Below, piece after piece: positions 19,831 to 28,952 of a DNA stretch of 64,000 nt. Source of the DNA: Aeromicrobium terrae (GTDB taxonomy: Bacteria; Actinomycetota; Actinomycetes; Propionibacteriales; Nocardioidaceae); NCBI RefSeq assembly GCF_008039565.1, contig NZ_VDUX01000003.1, positions 1 through 64,000 on the forward strand, given 5' to 3'. The position numbers and the translations under genes are program-made. Positions within the stretch are counted from its first letter, which is position 1; every line of letters begins with the position of its first letter. The notes beneath the pieces are model-generated. The model saw only the letters and a program-made list of their open reading frames with translations. It was not told the origin of the DNA and did no database searches.

Positions 19831-20377
19831 GGAGCTCGGCTTCCTTGTTCTTCAGCAGCTCGTCGATCGTGTCGACGTGCTTCTTGGTGAGCCCGTCGAG
19901 GCGCTTCTCGGCGCCGACGTTCTCGTCCTTGCTGATCTCGGAGTCCTTCTCGGCCTTGTCGAGCGCCTGCTTGGCGGCACGACGCAGGTTGCGCACGGAG
20001 ACGCGGCCCTCCTCGGCCTTCGACTTCGCGAGCTTGATGTACTCCTTGCGCCGCTCCTCGGTGAGCTCGGGCAGCGTCACGCGCAGCACCTTGCCGTCGT
20101 CGCTGGGGTTGACGCCCAGGTCGGACTCGCGGATGGCCTTCTCGATGGCCCCCTTGGCATTGGCGTCGTAGGGGCTGATGATCACGGTGCGCGGCTCCGG
20201 GACCTGGAAGCCGGCCAGCTGCTGCAGGGGCGTCTGCTGCCCGTAGTACTCGGCGGTGATCTGGCTGAACATCGCCGGGTGCGCGCGACCGGTGCGGATC
20301 GCGGCGAACTCCTCGCGGGCGTGCTCCACGGCCTTGGCCATCTTGCCGTCGGCCTCGCGCAGCGTCTCGTCGATCAC
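19820..20377 (-). CDS. frr: Ribosome recycling factor
   Basis: RRF splits post-termination ribosomes with EF-G. The 185-residue protein has the family's exact usual length, starting (V)IDETLREADGKMAKAVEH and including AIRTGRAHPAMFSQI, PYGQQTPLQQLAGFQ-like and VRNLRRAAKQALDKAEKD segments. The start is GTG at 20377, with AGGAGGAG ending 6-8 nt upstream; the longer upstream frame runs into the pyrH-frr junction. It follows pyrH by 13 nt. Confidence 0.97.
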   Translation of the reverse strand: MIDETLREADGKMAKAVEHAREEFAAIRTGRAHPAMFSQITAEYYGQQTPLQQLAGFQVPEPRTVIISPYDANAKGAIEKAIRESDLGVNPSDDGKVLRVTLPELTEERRKEYIKLAKSKAEEGRVSVRNLRRAAKQALDKAEKDSEISKDENVGAEKRLDGLTKKHVDTIDELLKNKEAELLEV

Positions 20378-20390
20378 GACTGGTCTCCTC

Positions 20391-21137
20391 CTACTGGGTC
20401 GGTCCGGCGTGGACCAGGGTTCCGATCTTCTCACCACGGAGGACGCGGGCGATGTTGCCCTCGCCCTCCATGCCGAAGACGACCATGGGCAGCCGGTTCT
20501 CCATGCAGAGCGCGAACGCGGCGGCGTCGACGACCTTCAGGCCGAGGCGCAGGGCCTCCGAGAACGTGATCTCGTCGAACCGGATGGCGTCGGGATCGAC
20601 GCGCGGGTCCGCGGAGTAGACCGCGTCGACGCCGCTCTTGCTCATCAGCACCGCGTCGGCCTTGATCTCCAGGGCACGCTGCGCGGAGACGGTGTCGGTG
20701 GAGAAGTACGGCATGCCGGCGCCGGCGCCGAAGATCACGACGCGGCCCTTCTCGAGGTGCCGGATGGCCCGCCGCGGGATGTACGGCTCGGCGACCTGGC
20801 CCATCGTGATGGCCGACTGCACGCGCGTCTCGACACCCTGCTTCTCGCAGAAGTCCTGCAGCGCGAGGGCGTTCATGACGGTGCCCAGCATGCCGATGTA
20901 GTCGGCGCGCGACCGCTCCATGCCGCGCTGGCTCAGCTCGGCCCCGCGGAAGAAGTTGCCGCCGCCCACGACGATCGCCACCTGGACGCCCTCACGGACG
21001 GCCTCGGCCACCTGCTTCGCGATGCCGTTGACGACGTCGGGGTCGATGCCCGTGCGGCCACCGCCGAAGACCTCGCCGGACAGCTTCAGCAGGACGCGCT
21101 TGACGTCCGGACCATCGTTCGCCGACTCGGTCTCCAC
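20391..21137 (-). CDS. pyrH: Uridylate kinase
   Basis: UMP kinase phosphorylates UMP to UDP for pyrimidine nucleotide synthesis and is hexameric and GTP-regulated in the family. The 248-residue protein has [14 protein letters not shown] at the N-terminus, [13 protein letters not shown], the [17 protein letters not shown] segment and NADVLM-type ATP-site residues ([20 protein letters not shown]). The start is GTG 21137 with AGGAGGGA about 12 nt upstream. It sits between tsf and frr, the standard order. Confidence 0.97.
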   Translation of the reverse strand: METESANDGPDVKRVLLKLSGEVFGGGRTGIDPDVVNGIAKQVAEAVREGVQVAIVVGGGNFFRGAELSQRGMERSRADYIGMLGTVMNALALQDFCEKQGVETRVQSAITMGQVAEPYIPRRAIRHLEKGRVVIFGAGAGMPYFSTDTVSAQRALEIKADAVLMSKSGVDAVYSADPRVDPDAIRFDEITFSEALRLGLKVVDAAAFALCMENRLPMVVFGMEGEGNIARVLRGEKIGTLVHAGPTQ

Positions 21138-21175
21138 GATGATCCGGTCCCTCCTGCTGGGCTCGTACGGGCTGG

Positions 21176-21991
21176 TCAGGCGCCGATCTCGATGTGGGCG
21201 AAGCGGGTGATGGCCACGCCGGCGTCGTCGAGGATCGCCTTGACCGTCTTCTTATTGTCCTGAACCGACGGCTGGTCGAGCAAGACGACGTCCTTGAAGA
21301 AGCCGTTGACGCGACCCTCCACGATCTTGGGCAGCGCCTGCTCGGGCTTGCCCTCCTCGCGGGCCGTGGCCTCGGCGATCTCGCGCTCCTTGGCGACGAT
21401 GTCGGCCGGCACGTCCTCACGGGTGAGGTAGCGCGGACGCATCGCGGCGATCTGCATGGCGGCGCCGCGGGCGGCGTCCAGGTCGTCGCCGGTGTACTCG
21501 ACGAGCACGCCGACGGCCGGCGGGAGGTCGCTGGCACGACGGTGCAGGTACGTGGCGACCTGGCCGTCGAAGCTGGCGACGCGGCCGAGCTCGAGCTTCT
21601 CGCCGATGACCGCGGCGAGGGCCGAGATGGCCTCGCTGACCGTCTGGCCGCTGGGCAGCGTCGTGGACGCGAACTCCTCGGCGTCGGCCGGCTTGGACTC
21701 GTCGGCGGCCTTGGCCAGCTCCTCGGCGAGCGCGATGAACTGCTCGTTCTTGGCGACGAAGTCGGTCTCGCTGTTGAGCTCGACGATCGCGGTGCCGGAG
21801 CTCGCGACGAGCCCGGACGACGCCTCACGCTCGGCACCCCGCTTGGCCGCCTTGGCGGCACCGGAGATGCGCAGCAGCTCGACGGCCTTGTCGAAGTCGC
21901 CGTCGGCCTCGGTGAGCGCCTTCTTGGCGTCCATCATCCCGGCGCCGGTGGCGTCGCGGAGCTTCTTGACGTCTGCGGCAGTGATTGCCAT
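21176..21991 (-). CDS. tsf: Translation elongation factor Ts
   Basis: EF-Ts exchanges GDP on EF-Tu. The 271-residue protein starts [26 protein letters not shown], with the UBA-like N-domain, then the [10 protein letters not shown] core motif and a second core subdomain with [19 protein letters not shown]. It is full length for Actinobacteria. ATG 21991 has an AGCGAGAGAA-type leader. It follows rpsB by 37 nt and precedes pyrH by 38 nt. Confidence 0.97.
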   Translation of the reverse strand: MAITAADVKKLRDATGAGMMDAKKALTEADGDFDKAVELLRISGAAKAAKRGAEREASSGLVASSGTAIVELNSETDFVAKNEQFIALAEELAKAADESKPADAEEFASTTLPSGQTVSEAISALAAVIGEKLELGRVASFDGQVATYLHRRASDLPPAVGVLVEYTGDDLDAARGAAMQIAAMRPRYLTREDVPADIVAKEREIAEATAREEGKPEQALPKIVEGRVNGFFKDVVLLDQPSVQDNKKTVKAILDDAGVAITRFAHIEIGA

Positions 21992-22028
21992 CTGTGTTCT
22001 CTCGCTTCTCAGGTAGTGGTGTGGCGCG

Positions 22029-23117
22029 TCACTCGGCGGAGTCGGCGTCAGCCTTCTCGTCAGCCGGGGCGTCGGCCTTGTCCTCAGCCTTCTCGGCGGC
22101 CTTCTTCGCGGGCGCCTTCTTGGCGGTGGCCTTCTTGGCCGGCGCCTTCTTCGCGGCCGCCTTCTTGGCCGGGGCCTCGTCGGTGGTCTCGGCGGCCGGC
22201 GCCTCGGTCTCGGCGGCGGCGTCCTCGACGGTCACCGCGGCCTCGGCAGCATCGGTGGCAGCGTTGGCGTCGGCCTGGGCCGGCGTCTCGGTGCCGCCCT
22301 GGGCCGCAGCGGTGCCAGGTGAAGGCGCCGCCGCGCCGGGCTGCTCGAGCAGCTCACGCTCCCACTCGGCCATCGGCTCGTCGGAGCCGAGCTCGGAGCC
22401 GGCCTCCTCCTCGCCGGTCTTGCTGCCGCCGCGCGACAGCAGGCCCTCGGCCACGGCGTCGGCGACGACGCGGGTCAGCAGGCTGACGGAGCGGATGGCG
22501 TCGTCGTTGCCCGGGATCGGGTAGTCGACGTCGTCGGGGTCGCAGTTGGTGTCGAGGATCGCGACGATCGGGATGTTGAGCTTCTTCGCCTCGTCGACCG
22601 CAAGGTGCTCCTTCTTGGTGTCGACGATCCAGACGGCGGACGGCGTGCGCGACATGTCACGGACACCACCGAGGGTGCGCGAGAGCTTGTCGTACTCGCG
22701 ACGCATCTGCAGGAGCTCCTTCTTCGTGCGACCGGAGCCGGCCACGTCGTCGAAGTCGATCTCCTCGAGCTCCTTCATGCGCTGCAGGCGCTGGTGCATG
22801 GTCTGGAAGTTCGTGAGCATGCCGCCCAGCCAGCGCTGGTTCACGTAGGGCATGCCGACGCGCTTGGCCTGCTCCTCGATCGGCTCCTGCGCCTGGCGCT
22901 TGGTGCCGACGAACAGGATCGTGCCGCCGCGGGCGACGGTGTTCTTGACGAACTCGTAGCCGGCGTCGATGTAGGCGAGCGACTGCTGCAGGTCGATGAT
23001 GTAGATGCCGTTGCGCTCGGTGAAGATGAAACGCTTCATCTTGGGGTTCCAGCGACGGGTCTGGTGCCCGAAGTGGACGCCGCTCTCGAGCAGCTGGCGC
23101 ATGGTGACGACGGCCAT
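22029..23117 (-). CDS. rpsB: 30S ribosomal protein S2 with a long Lys/Ala C-terminal tail
   Basis: S2 residues 1-240 are standard ([86 protein letters not shown]). The full protein is 362 residues, about 80-100 longer than usual. The extra part is Ala/Glu-rich, then has five tandem five-residue units of PAKKA type encoded by a 15-bp repeat (22099-22173), and ends acidic. The tail resembles histone H1-like segments. ATG 23117 follows AGGAGAACACGACC. It begins the rpsB-tsf-pyrH-frr-cdsA run. Confidence 0.96.
   Translation of the reverse strand: MAVVTMRQLLESGVHFGHQTRRWNPKMKRFIFTERNGIYIIDLQQSLAYIDAGYEFVKNTVARGGTILFVGTKRQAQEPIEEQAKRVGMPYVNQRWLGGMLTNFQTMHQRLQRMKELEEIDFDDVAGSGRTKKELLQMRREYDKLSRTLGGVRDMSRTPSAVWIVDTKKEHLAVDEAKKLNIPIVAILDTNCDPDDVDYPIPGNDDAIRSVSLLTRVVADAVAEGLLSRGGSKTGEEEAGSELGSDEPMAEWERELLEQPGAAAPSPGTAAAQGGTETPAQADANAATDAAEAAVTVEDAAAETEAPAAETTDEAPAKKAAAKKAPAKKATAKKAPAKKAAEKAEDKADAPADEKADADSAE
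22099..22173 (-). repeat. 15-bp tandem repeat encoding (P/A/T)AKKA units in rpsB
   Basis: Five 15-bp units starting GCCTTCTT (plus strand) run from 22099, 22114, 22129, 22144 and 22159. Each encodes AKKA plus one variable residue in the S2 tail. Confidence 0.85.
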
Positions 23118-23263
23118 GGTCGTGTTCTCCTGGTTTCCTGGTTTGACGCACCACCGGTCGGCGATGCCCTGGTGCTCGTTGCACACGGGCCACCTCCGCA
23201 GAGGACCAGGACCGTGCCTGTGTTCGGTGACGACACGTCACACAGGAGACGAGCACGCGAATT

Positions 23264-23281
23264 TCACGTCCGAGGACGTGA
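23264..23281 (-). promoter_or_regulatory. 18-bp palindrome in the putative rpsB leader
   Basis: TCACGTCCGAGGACGTGA is a perfect palindrome. On the minus strand it begins about 1 nt after the transcription start predicted from the TAGACT hexamer at 23294-23289, leaving a 165-nt rpsB leader. It could be an RNA hairpin, an S2 autoregulatory element or an operator between the divergent rpsB and M23 genes. The palindrome is seen; the function is inferred. Confidence 0.4.
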
Positions 23282-23288
23282 TGGTGAC

Positions 23289-23294
23289 AGTCTA
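23289..23294 (-). promoter_or_regulatory. Candidate -10 element of rpsB
   Basis: TAGACT on the minus strand is the best TANNNT hexamer in the 288-nt gap between rpsB and the M23 gene. The -35 region is weak. Confidence 0.3.
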
Positions 23295-23405
23295 CGGCAC
23301 CCTCCCGTGCTGAACGAAATCCACAGGCGTGCCGGGGCCGACGCTCGTGCACAGACCTCCGCGAGGACCCTCCCGAGGCTGCATTCGGCCGGATTCGCTG
23401 GACGC

Positions 23406-24290
23406 ATGACTCCCCGCGTCCTGGTCCTGGCTCTGCTGATCGTCCTCGTCGCGCCCGCTGCCTCTGCCGACGAGACGGTCTGGCAGTGGCCGCTCGGCGA
23501 CCGCCGGGTGAGCGGGGCGTTCGACCTGCCGGACGAGCCCTACGCCGCAGGACACCGCGGGATCGACCTCCCCGGGGCGGTCGGCGGCGCCGTGCGGGCC
23601 GTCGCGCCGGGCCGGGTGACCTTCGCCGGGACGATCGCCGGCGTCGGAGTCGTCACCGTGGACCACGGCGGCGAGCGGTCCACCTACCAGCCCGTCCGGG
23701 CGAGTGTTCGTCGCGGCGACGCCCTCGAGGCGGGTGACCTTCTGGGCCGACTGGTCGGTCACGGGTCGCACTGCGCGTCCGCGTGCCTGCACCTCGGCCG
23801 CCTGCGCGGGAAGGACTACCTGGACCCGCTCGAGCGGCTGGACCACACCGCGCGGTTCCGGCTGGTCGACCCTGACGGGCCGCCACCCCACCCGCCGACG
23901 GGCGGCGACGGGTCGTTGCGCCGTCCGGTCGGCGGCCCGGTCACCTCGCCGCTCGGCACGCGGGTGCACCCGGTCACCGGCGTGCGGAAGCTGCACGACG
24001 GCACCGACTTCGGCGCGGCCTGCGGCACGCCGGTCCGTGCCGCGGCGGACGGCGTGGTGGTGGGCGTGCCGTCGGACCGCGCCTACGGCAACCGCGTCGT
24101 GATCCGGCACGGCGGTGGCCTGGAGACCAGCTACAACCACCTGTCGCGGCAGAGCGTCCGGGTCGGTCAGCACGTCACCCCGAGCATCACGGTCGGCCGG
24201 GTCGGGCGGACCGGCCTGGCCACCGGCTGCCACCTGCACTTCATGGTCACGAGGGGCGGACGGCCCACCGATCCGATGAGTCTCCTCTAA
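23406..24290 (+). CDS. Secreted M23 peptidase-like protein with two LytM domains, the first degenerate
   Basis: The 294-residue protein has a Sec signal (MTPRVLVLALLIVLVAPAASA) and two LytM modules. Module 1 (about 25-140) keeps HRGID (His50, Asp54) but has Cys127 where the first His of HxH should be (CLH at 127-129) and Gln95 in place of the SYNH-type catalytic His, so it is probably inactive. Module 2 (about 170-290) is complete: LHDGTDFG (His197, Asp201), TSYNHLS (His245) and CHLHF (His276, His278), as in zinc endopeptidases that cut peptidoglycan cross-links. It probably acts on the cell wall. It diverges from rpsB and converges on xerC. Confidence 0.88.
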   Translation: MTPRVLVLALLIVLVAPAASADETVWQWPLGDRRVSGAFDLPDEPYAAGHRGIDLPGAVGGAVRAVAPGRVTFAGTIAGVGVVTVDHGGERSTYQPVRASVRRGDALEAGDLLGRLVGHGSHCASACLHLGRLRGKDYLDPLERLDHTARFRLVDPDGPPPHPPTGGDGSLRRPVGGPVTSPLGTRVHPVTGVRKLHDGTDFGAACGTPVRAAADGVVVGVPSDRAYGNRVVIRHGGGLETSYNHLSRQSVRVGQHVTPSITVGRVGRTGLATGCHLHFMVTRGGRPTDPMSLL

Positions 24291-24297
24291 GCCAGGT

Positions 24298-25209
24298 CTA
24301 GGCGCGCGGGTGCGCGAGACGATAGGCGGCGCGCAGCCGCTCGTTGCTCACGTGCGTGTAGATCTGCGTCGTGCCGAGCGACGCATGGCCGAGGATCTCC
24401 TGCACGCTGCGCAGGTCGGCACCGCCCTCGAGCAGGTGGGTGGCGGCCGTGTGCCGCAGGCCGTGCGGACCGACGTCGGGCGCGCCGTCCACGGCGGCGA
24501 GGCGCTGGTGCACGACCCGGCGCACCGCGCGCTGATCCATCCGGCCGCCACGTGCGCCGAGGAAGACGGCGGAACCGCTGCCGTCCGCGGCCAGAGCGGG
24601 CCGGCCACGCCACAGCCACTGCTCGACGGCCTCGGCCGCCGGCTGCCCGTACGGGACGGCGCGCTCCTTGCTGCCCTTGCCGAGCACCCGGACGACCCGT
24701 CGCTCACGGTCGAGGTCGTCGATGTCGAGGCCGCAGAGCTCACCGACCCGGATGCCGGTGGCGTAGAGGAGCTCCAGCACGGCGAGGTCGCGCAGGCCGA
24801 TCGGGCCGTCGTCGGCCACCGACGCGGCTGTCGCGTCGAGAAGACCGCGGATGTCGTCATGACCGAGCGCCACAGGAAGCTCGCGGCGTGACTTCGGGCT
24901 GGCGAGCAGCGCCCCCGCGTCGGACGACGCCCGACCGCTGGTGGCGAGCCACGCGGTGAAGGACCGGGTGGACGTCGCGCGCCGGGCCAGCGTGGTGCGG
25001 GCGCGACCGAGCGTCTGCTGGGTGGCGAGGTGGCTGCGCAGCGCGCGGAGCGTGAGGTCGGCCGGGTCGTCGATGCCCAGCCGGATGGCGTGCTCGGCCA
25101 ACCGGGTCAGGTCGGTGACGTAGGCCCGGACCGAGTGCTCGCTGAGGTTCCGCTCCGCGGCGAGGTGGTGCTCGAAGTCGGCCAGCGCCGACGCCCACGC
25201 CTCACTCAT
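24298..25209 (-). CDS. xerC: Tyrosine recombinase XerC
   Basis: XerC with XerD resolves chromosome dimers at dif. The 303-residue protein has the N-terminal core-binding domain (LADFEHHLAAERNLSEHSVRAYVTDL) and the catalytic domain with Arg in GIRVGELCGLD, a Lys in VLGKGSKERAVP, HGLRHTAATHLLEGGADL, and the Tyr in LGTTQIYTHVS. ATG 25209 gives MSEAWASALADFE, matching the family; a longer frame is not supported. It lies in the dprA-comM neighbourhood, where actinobacterial xerC usually is. No dif site was seen. Confidence 0.93.
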   Translation of the reverse strand: MSEAWASALADFEHHLAAERNLSEHSVRAYVTDLTRLAEHAIRLGIDDPADLTLRALRSHLATQQTLGRARTTLARRATSTRSFTAWLATSGRASSDAGALLASPKSRRELPVALGHDDIRGLLDATAASVADDGPIGLRDLAVLELLYATGIRVGELCGLDIDDLDRERRVVRVLGKGSKERAVPYGQPAAEAVEQWLWRGRPALAADGSGSAVFLGARGGRMDQRAVRRVVHQRLAAVDGAPDVGPHGLRHTAATHLLEGGADLRSVQEILGHASLGTTQIYTHVSNERLRAAYRLAHPRA

Positions 25210-25268
25210 CGTGTCCACCACCGTCCCACTGTCCGCCCTCGCGGCGAGCGCTCCAACGAGGCGCGCCG

Positions 25269-25889
25269 TCACCCCATCCGCTTCATGCCGGTCCACAGCA
25301 GGTTCATCGCGGCGTCGACGACCTCGCTGCGAGGGACGTCCGGGAACTCGCGGCGCCACTCCCCTGCGCCGGCGGACAGCGCGCCGACCAGCATCTCCAC
25401 GATCAGGTCGGCGCGGGGCGTGCCGGCGTCCGCGCCGATGTCGTCGGCGAGCATCTCGGCCACGGCCGCCGACCGGCTGCGACGGGATTCCCGCCAGGCA
25501 GCGTCGACGTCAGGGTCACCGTGCACGTCGTTCTTGTAGAGCAGGGCCCAGGCGGCAGGATGCCGCTCGGCGAAGCTGAGGACGGCGTCGACCGTGCCCC
25601 GCATGCGCTCCCGCGGCGACCCGTCGCCGGCGATGTGCGCCCCGACGTGGCCGAGGAAGATCGCGCTCTGCTCGTTGAGCGCGGAGATGAACAGGTCGCG
25701 CTTCGACGAGAAGTGGTCGTAGAGCACTGCGCGGGTGACGCCGGCCTCGGCCGCGATCTCGGCCATCCCCGGCGATCCGTAGCCGCGCGCCCCGAAGACG
25801 TCCACGGCCGCGCGCAGGATCCCGGCACGTCGCGCCGGCGCTGCGAGGCGGCGGCGCGGCGGCGTGACATCCATCGTCTCAACCGACAC
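25269..25889 (-). CDS. TetR/AcrR family regulator
   Basis: The 206-residue protein has the TetR N-terminal helix-turn-helix (ARRAGILRAAVDVFGARGYGSPGMAEIAAEAGVTRAVLYDHFSSKRDLF) and a variable ligand-binding half. It diverges from the FAD oxidoreductase gene, with a perfect 20-bp palindrome between the -10 and -35 of that gene's promoter at 25942-25970, so it very likely represses it. GTG 25889 is chosen because TATCCT (25901-25896) ends 6 nt upstream, suggesting a leaderless start; ATG 25874 is an alternative. The ligand is unknown. Confidence 0.9.
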   Translation of the reverse strand: MSVETMDVTPPRRRLAAPARRAGILRAAVDVFGARGYGSPGMAEIAAEAGVTRAVLYDHFSSKRDLFISALNEQSAIFLGHVGAHIAGDGSPRERMRGTVDAVLSFAERHPAAWALLYKNDVHGDPDVDAAWRESRRSRSAAVAEMLADDIGADAGTPRADLIVEMLVGALSAGAGEWRREFPDVPRSEVVDAAMNLLWTGMKRMG

Positions 25890-25895
25890 ACCTGC

Positions 25896-25901
25896 AGGAT
25901 A
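25896..25901 (-). promoter_or_regulatory. Probable -10 element of the TetR gene
   Basis: TATCCT on the minus strand ends 6 nt before the GTG at 25889, matching the leaderless pattern seen elsewhere in the window. Confidence 0.4.
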
Positions 25902-25941
25902 GCCCGCCGGAAGGCGCCAGCACGAGCGCGAATCGCGGTCG

Positions 25942-25970
25942 TTGACTACCGACAGACGTGTCGGTAACTT
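25942..25970 (+). promoter_or_regulatory. Promoter with embedded TetR-type operator for the FAD oxidoreductase
   Basis: TTGACT (25942-25947) and TAACTT (25965-25970) are spaced by 17 nt. The spacer holds the perfect palindrome TACCGACAGACGTGTCGGTA (25947-25966; 8-bp arms, 4-nt centre), which overlaps the last base of the -35 and first bases of the -10. Binding there would block RNA polymerase. Predicted transcription starts near 25977, 26 nt before ATG 26003, which has AAGGA upstream. The sequence is seen; the identity of the repressor follows from the adjacent TetR gene. Confidence 0.7.
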
Positions 25971-26002
25971 GCGGTTACCGGTCTCGAGACAAGGACACGC
26001 GC

Positions 26003-27805
26003 ATGGAGAACGAGCGACCCACCGCGAACCACGACACGTCGGGCGTCTCCCGCCGGACCCTGCTCGGCGCCACCGGGCTGGCGGTCGCCGCCACCGGCCT
26101 CTCCCTCGGACCGAGCGGCCCGGCCCTCGGCGCATCGGCCAAGCGACGCGTGGCGGTCCTCGGCGGCGGCATGGCCGGCCTCGCCGCCGCGCACGAGCTC
26201 GCGGAGCGCGGCTTCAGCGTCACGGTGTACGAGCGCAAGGAGCTCGGCGGCAAGGCGCGCAGCATCCCGGTCGACGGAACCGCCGGACCCGGCCACCGTG
26301 ACCTGCCGGGCGAGCACGGCTTCCGGTTCTTCCCGGGCTTCTACCACCACGTGCCCGACTCCATGAGCCGCATCCCGTTCGCCGGCAACGCCAACGGCGT
26401 CAAGGACAACCTGGTCAACACGATCCTGTCCGACAGCTGGTTCTACCGCGCCAACGGCCGAGCCGACGGCACCCTGTTCGGCGCCATCCCGCACCCGGCC
26501 GGAGCTTTCACGCCCGGCGGGCTGCAGCGGATCCTCGTGCAGGAGATCCTCAAGCACAAGATGGTGCGCCCACTCGAGGCAGCCTTCTTCGTCACCAAGC
26601 TGGTCGCGTTCTTCACCAGCTCCGACGAGCGCCGACTGGGTCAGTGGGAGAAGGTCCCGTGGTGGGACTTCGTCCAGGCCGACCGGTTCTCGACCGAGTA
26701 CCAGACGGTGTTGGCCCGCGGTCTCACCAAGTCGCTCGTGGCGGCGAAGGCCGAGACCGCCAGCACGCGCACGATCGGCAACATGGCCGAGGCGTTCATC
26801 TACAACATCATGGGCCGCGGCAACGACGGCGCGCTCGACCGCGTGCTCAACGGCCCCACCACCGAGGTCTGGATCGACCCGTGGGTCACCTACCTCCGGT
26901 CGATCGGCGTGCAGTTCCGCGTCGGCCAGAGCGTGGAGGCCCTCGAGACGTCGGGCGGCTCCATCTCCTCGGCGCGGGTCCGTGACACGGCCGGCAACGT
27001 CACGAACGTCGAGGCTGACTGGTTCGTGTGCGCGATGCCGGCCGAGAAGGCACGTGAGCTCTGGAGCAACGACGTCCTGTCGCTCGATCCGAGCCTCGAG
27101 GGGATGAACGAGCTGGTCGTGGACTGGATGAACGGCATCCAGTTCTTCCTGCGCGACTCGGCGGACATCGGGAGCGGCCACGCGACCTTCATCGACTCGC
27201 CCTGGGCGCTCACCGGTCTCACGCAGGCGCAGTTCTGGCGCGAGGACTTCGCGAAGACCTACGGCGACGGCACGGCTGTCGACTGCCTCTCCGTGGACGT
27301 CTCCAACTGGGACACCCCGGGCATCCTCTACGGCAAGCCGGCGAACCGGTGCACGGCCGAGGAGGTCAAGAACGAGGTCTGGGCGCAGATCAAGGCCCAC
27401 GTGGAGGACAACGGCGAGAACGTGCTGCCGGACGGCATCCTGCACTCCTGGTTCCTGGACCCGGCGATCAAGTGGAACCCGGCCACGGGCACGAACTCCA
27501 ACGACGAGCCGCTGCTCATCAACACGGTCGGCTCGTGGGACCTGCGCCCGGAGGCCAGGACCGCGATCCCGAACCTGTTCCTCGCCGGCGACTACGTGAA
27601 GACGGACATCGACCTGGCCACCATGGAGGGCGCGAACGAGTCCGGCCGCGCCGCGACGAACGCCATCCTGGACGCCGCGGACTCCAACGCCGAGCGGGCC
27701 ACGATGTACAAGCTCTACGACCCGCCGGAGTTCAAGGCGCTGAAGAAGATCGACGCCCAGCGGTACAAGCGCGGCCTGCGCAACCTGTTCCAGGGCGGCG
27801 CCTGA
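26003..27805 (+). CDS. Tat-exported FAD-dependent oxidoreductase (hydroxysqualene dehydroxylase/phytoene desaturase-like)
   Basis: The 600-residue protein has a Tat motif ([19 protein letters not shown], Arg17-Arg18) and then an FAD-binding Rossmann motif [28 protein letters not shown] with GGKARS. The C-terminal part has [27 protein letters not shown], the usual FAD-site motif of amine-oxidase/desaturase-like enzymes. It most resembles the HpnE/carotenoid desaturase-related group, but an exported form with an unknown substrate cannot be named further. It is regulated by the divergent TetR gene through the palindromic operator. ATG 26003 follows AAGGA; an upstream GTG is inside the promoter. 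Confidence 0.85.
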   Translation: MENERPTANHDTSGVSRRTLLGATGLAVAATGLSLGPSGPALGASAKRRVAVLGGGMAGLAAAHELAERGFSVTVYERKELGGKARSIPVDGTAGPGHRDLPGEHGFRFFPGFYHHVPDSMSRIPFAGNANGVKDNLVNTILSDSWFYRANGRADGTLFGAIPHPAGAFTPGGLQRILVQEILKHKMVRPLEAAFFVTKLVAFFTSSDERRLGQWEKVPWWDFVQADRFSTEYQTVLARGLTKSLVAAKAETASTRTIGNMAEAFIYNIMGRGNDGALDRVLNGPTTEVWIDPWVTYLRSIGVQFRVGQSVEALETSGGSISSARVRDTAGNVTNVEADWFVCAMPAEKARELWSNDVLSLDPSLEGMNELVVDWMNGIQFFLRDSADIGSGHATFIDSPWALTGLTQAQFWREDFAKTYGDGTAVDCLSVDVSNWDTPGILYGKPANRCTAEEVKNEVWAQIKAHVEDNGENVLPDGILHSWFLDPAIKWNPATGTNSNDEPLLINTVGSWDLRPEARTAIPNLFLAGDYVKTDIDLATMEGANESGRAATNAILDAADSNAERATMYKLYDPPEFKALKKIDAQRYKRGLRNLFQGGA

Positions 27806-27806
27806 C

Positions 27807-28952
27807 CTACACGTCGGCCCGGCGCTCGAGCAGCCACCGCTCCCCCACGCGCGTCGCGAGACCACGGCGCTCGAGGAGGGCGAGCGCCGGCGCCGTCTGG
27901 TGCGGTCCGATGCCGGCGAGGTCGGCCACCTCCCGGGACGAGCGCGGCTGGTGCCACTCCAGGGCGTCGAGCGCACGCTGCGCGGGCGTGGGCAGCCGGT
28001 CGAACTCCGAGCTGTCGCCGCCCGTGGACGCGTCCTCGACGACGCCCGGGCCGGCCAGCTCGGCCAGCACCTCGGCGCCGTTGGTGACCAGCACCGCCTT
28101 GCCGTCGCGCACGGCCTGGTGCGTGCCGCCGGACTGCTGCGAGAGCACCGGTCCGGGGACCGCCATGGTGGGTCGGCCGAGCCGGTCGGCCCAGTGGAGG
28201 GTGTTGAGCGACCCGCTCCGCCGGCGCGCCTCGACGACCACCGTGCCACTCGCCAGCCCGGCGATGATCCGGTTGCGCGAGAGGAACCGCGCCTTCGTGG
28301 GCGTCTGGCCCGGCGCCTGCTCGCTGACGACCAGGCCCACCTCGGCCACTCGGCTGAGCAGCGCAGCGTGCGCCTTCGGATAGTCGACGTCGGCACCGCA
28401 GGCCAGCACGGCAACGGTGGACCGGTCGAGAGCCAGGGCGCCGCGGTGCCCGGCGGCGTCGATGCCGAACGCCGCCCCGCTGACGACCGTGACGCCGGCA
28501 TCTGCCGCGTCAGCGGCGATCTCGGAGGCGACCTCGGCCCCGTACGGCGTGCAGTCGCGTGCGCCGACCACGGCGAGGCTCGTGCGGCGCAGGCTGCCCG
28601 TGCCGCCACGTCCGCGCAGCCACAGTCCGAGCGGTGCGCCAGTGACGCCGTGGAGCGGCTCCACGTGGTCGAGGTCGTCGAGCTGGTGCGGCCATCCCGG
28701 ATGGCCGGGGTGGATCCACCGCAGCCCGGCGGCGTCGGCCGACTCCATGGCCCGCTCGACCCGAGCGTCAACGGTGCGGGCGCGCTCGAGCCACGCGTCC
28801 GGCCAGGACGGTGCCCCCGGGAGGCGCCGGCCGCGCTGCACGGCGGTCAGCACCGCCACCGGGTCGTGGTCGGCCAGCAGCCCGGGTACACGGGCGTCAC
28901 CGGGTTCGCAGACGAGGCTCAGGCCGAGCCGGGCGCGAGCCGTGGACCTCAC
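27807..28952 (-). CDS. dprA: DNA processing protein DprA
   Basis: DprA binds single-stranded DNA and loads RecA in transformation; in Actinobacteria its role is less clear. The 381-residue protein has the Rossmann-like core with AVVGARDCTPYG, VVSGAAFGIDAAGHRGAL, and FLSRNRIIAGLASGTVVVEA with SGSLNT, then a C-terminal winged-helix segment (residues about 320-381). The start GTG 28952 overlaps the comM stop by 4 nt (GTGA). It is in the yraN-comM-dprA unit, and converges on the FAD oxidoreductase with 1 nt between stops. Confidence 0.94.
   Translation of the reverse strand: MRSTARARLGLSLVCEPGDARVPGLLADHDPVAVLTAVQRGRRLPGAPSWPDAWLERARTVDARVERAMESADAAGLRWIHPGHPGWPHQLDDLDHVEPLHGVTGAPLGLWLRGRGGTGSLRRTSLAVVGARDCTPYGAEVASEIAADAADAGVTVVSGAAFGIDAAGHRGALALDRSTVAVLACGADVDYPKAHAALLSRVAEVGLVVSEQAPGQTPTKARFLSRNRIIAGLASGTVVVEARRRSGSLNTLHWADRLGRPTMAVPGPVLSQQSGGTHQAVRDGKAVLVTNGAEVLAELAGPGVVEDASTGGDSSEFDRLPTPAQRALDALEWHQPRSSREVADLAGIGPHQTAPALALLERRGLATRVGERWLLERRADV

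Noticed and set aside
22099..22173. Possible CRISPR array or microsatellite outside genes
   Set aside because: Units are contiguous, 15 bp and in frame in rpsB.
25946..28771. Long open frame on the minus strand over the FAD oxidoreductase and dprA
   Set aside because: It spans two opposite-strand or different-frame genes with clear domains, has no start signal and no recognisable motif.
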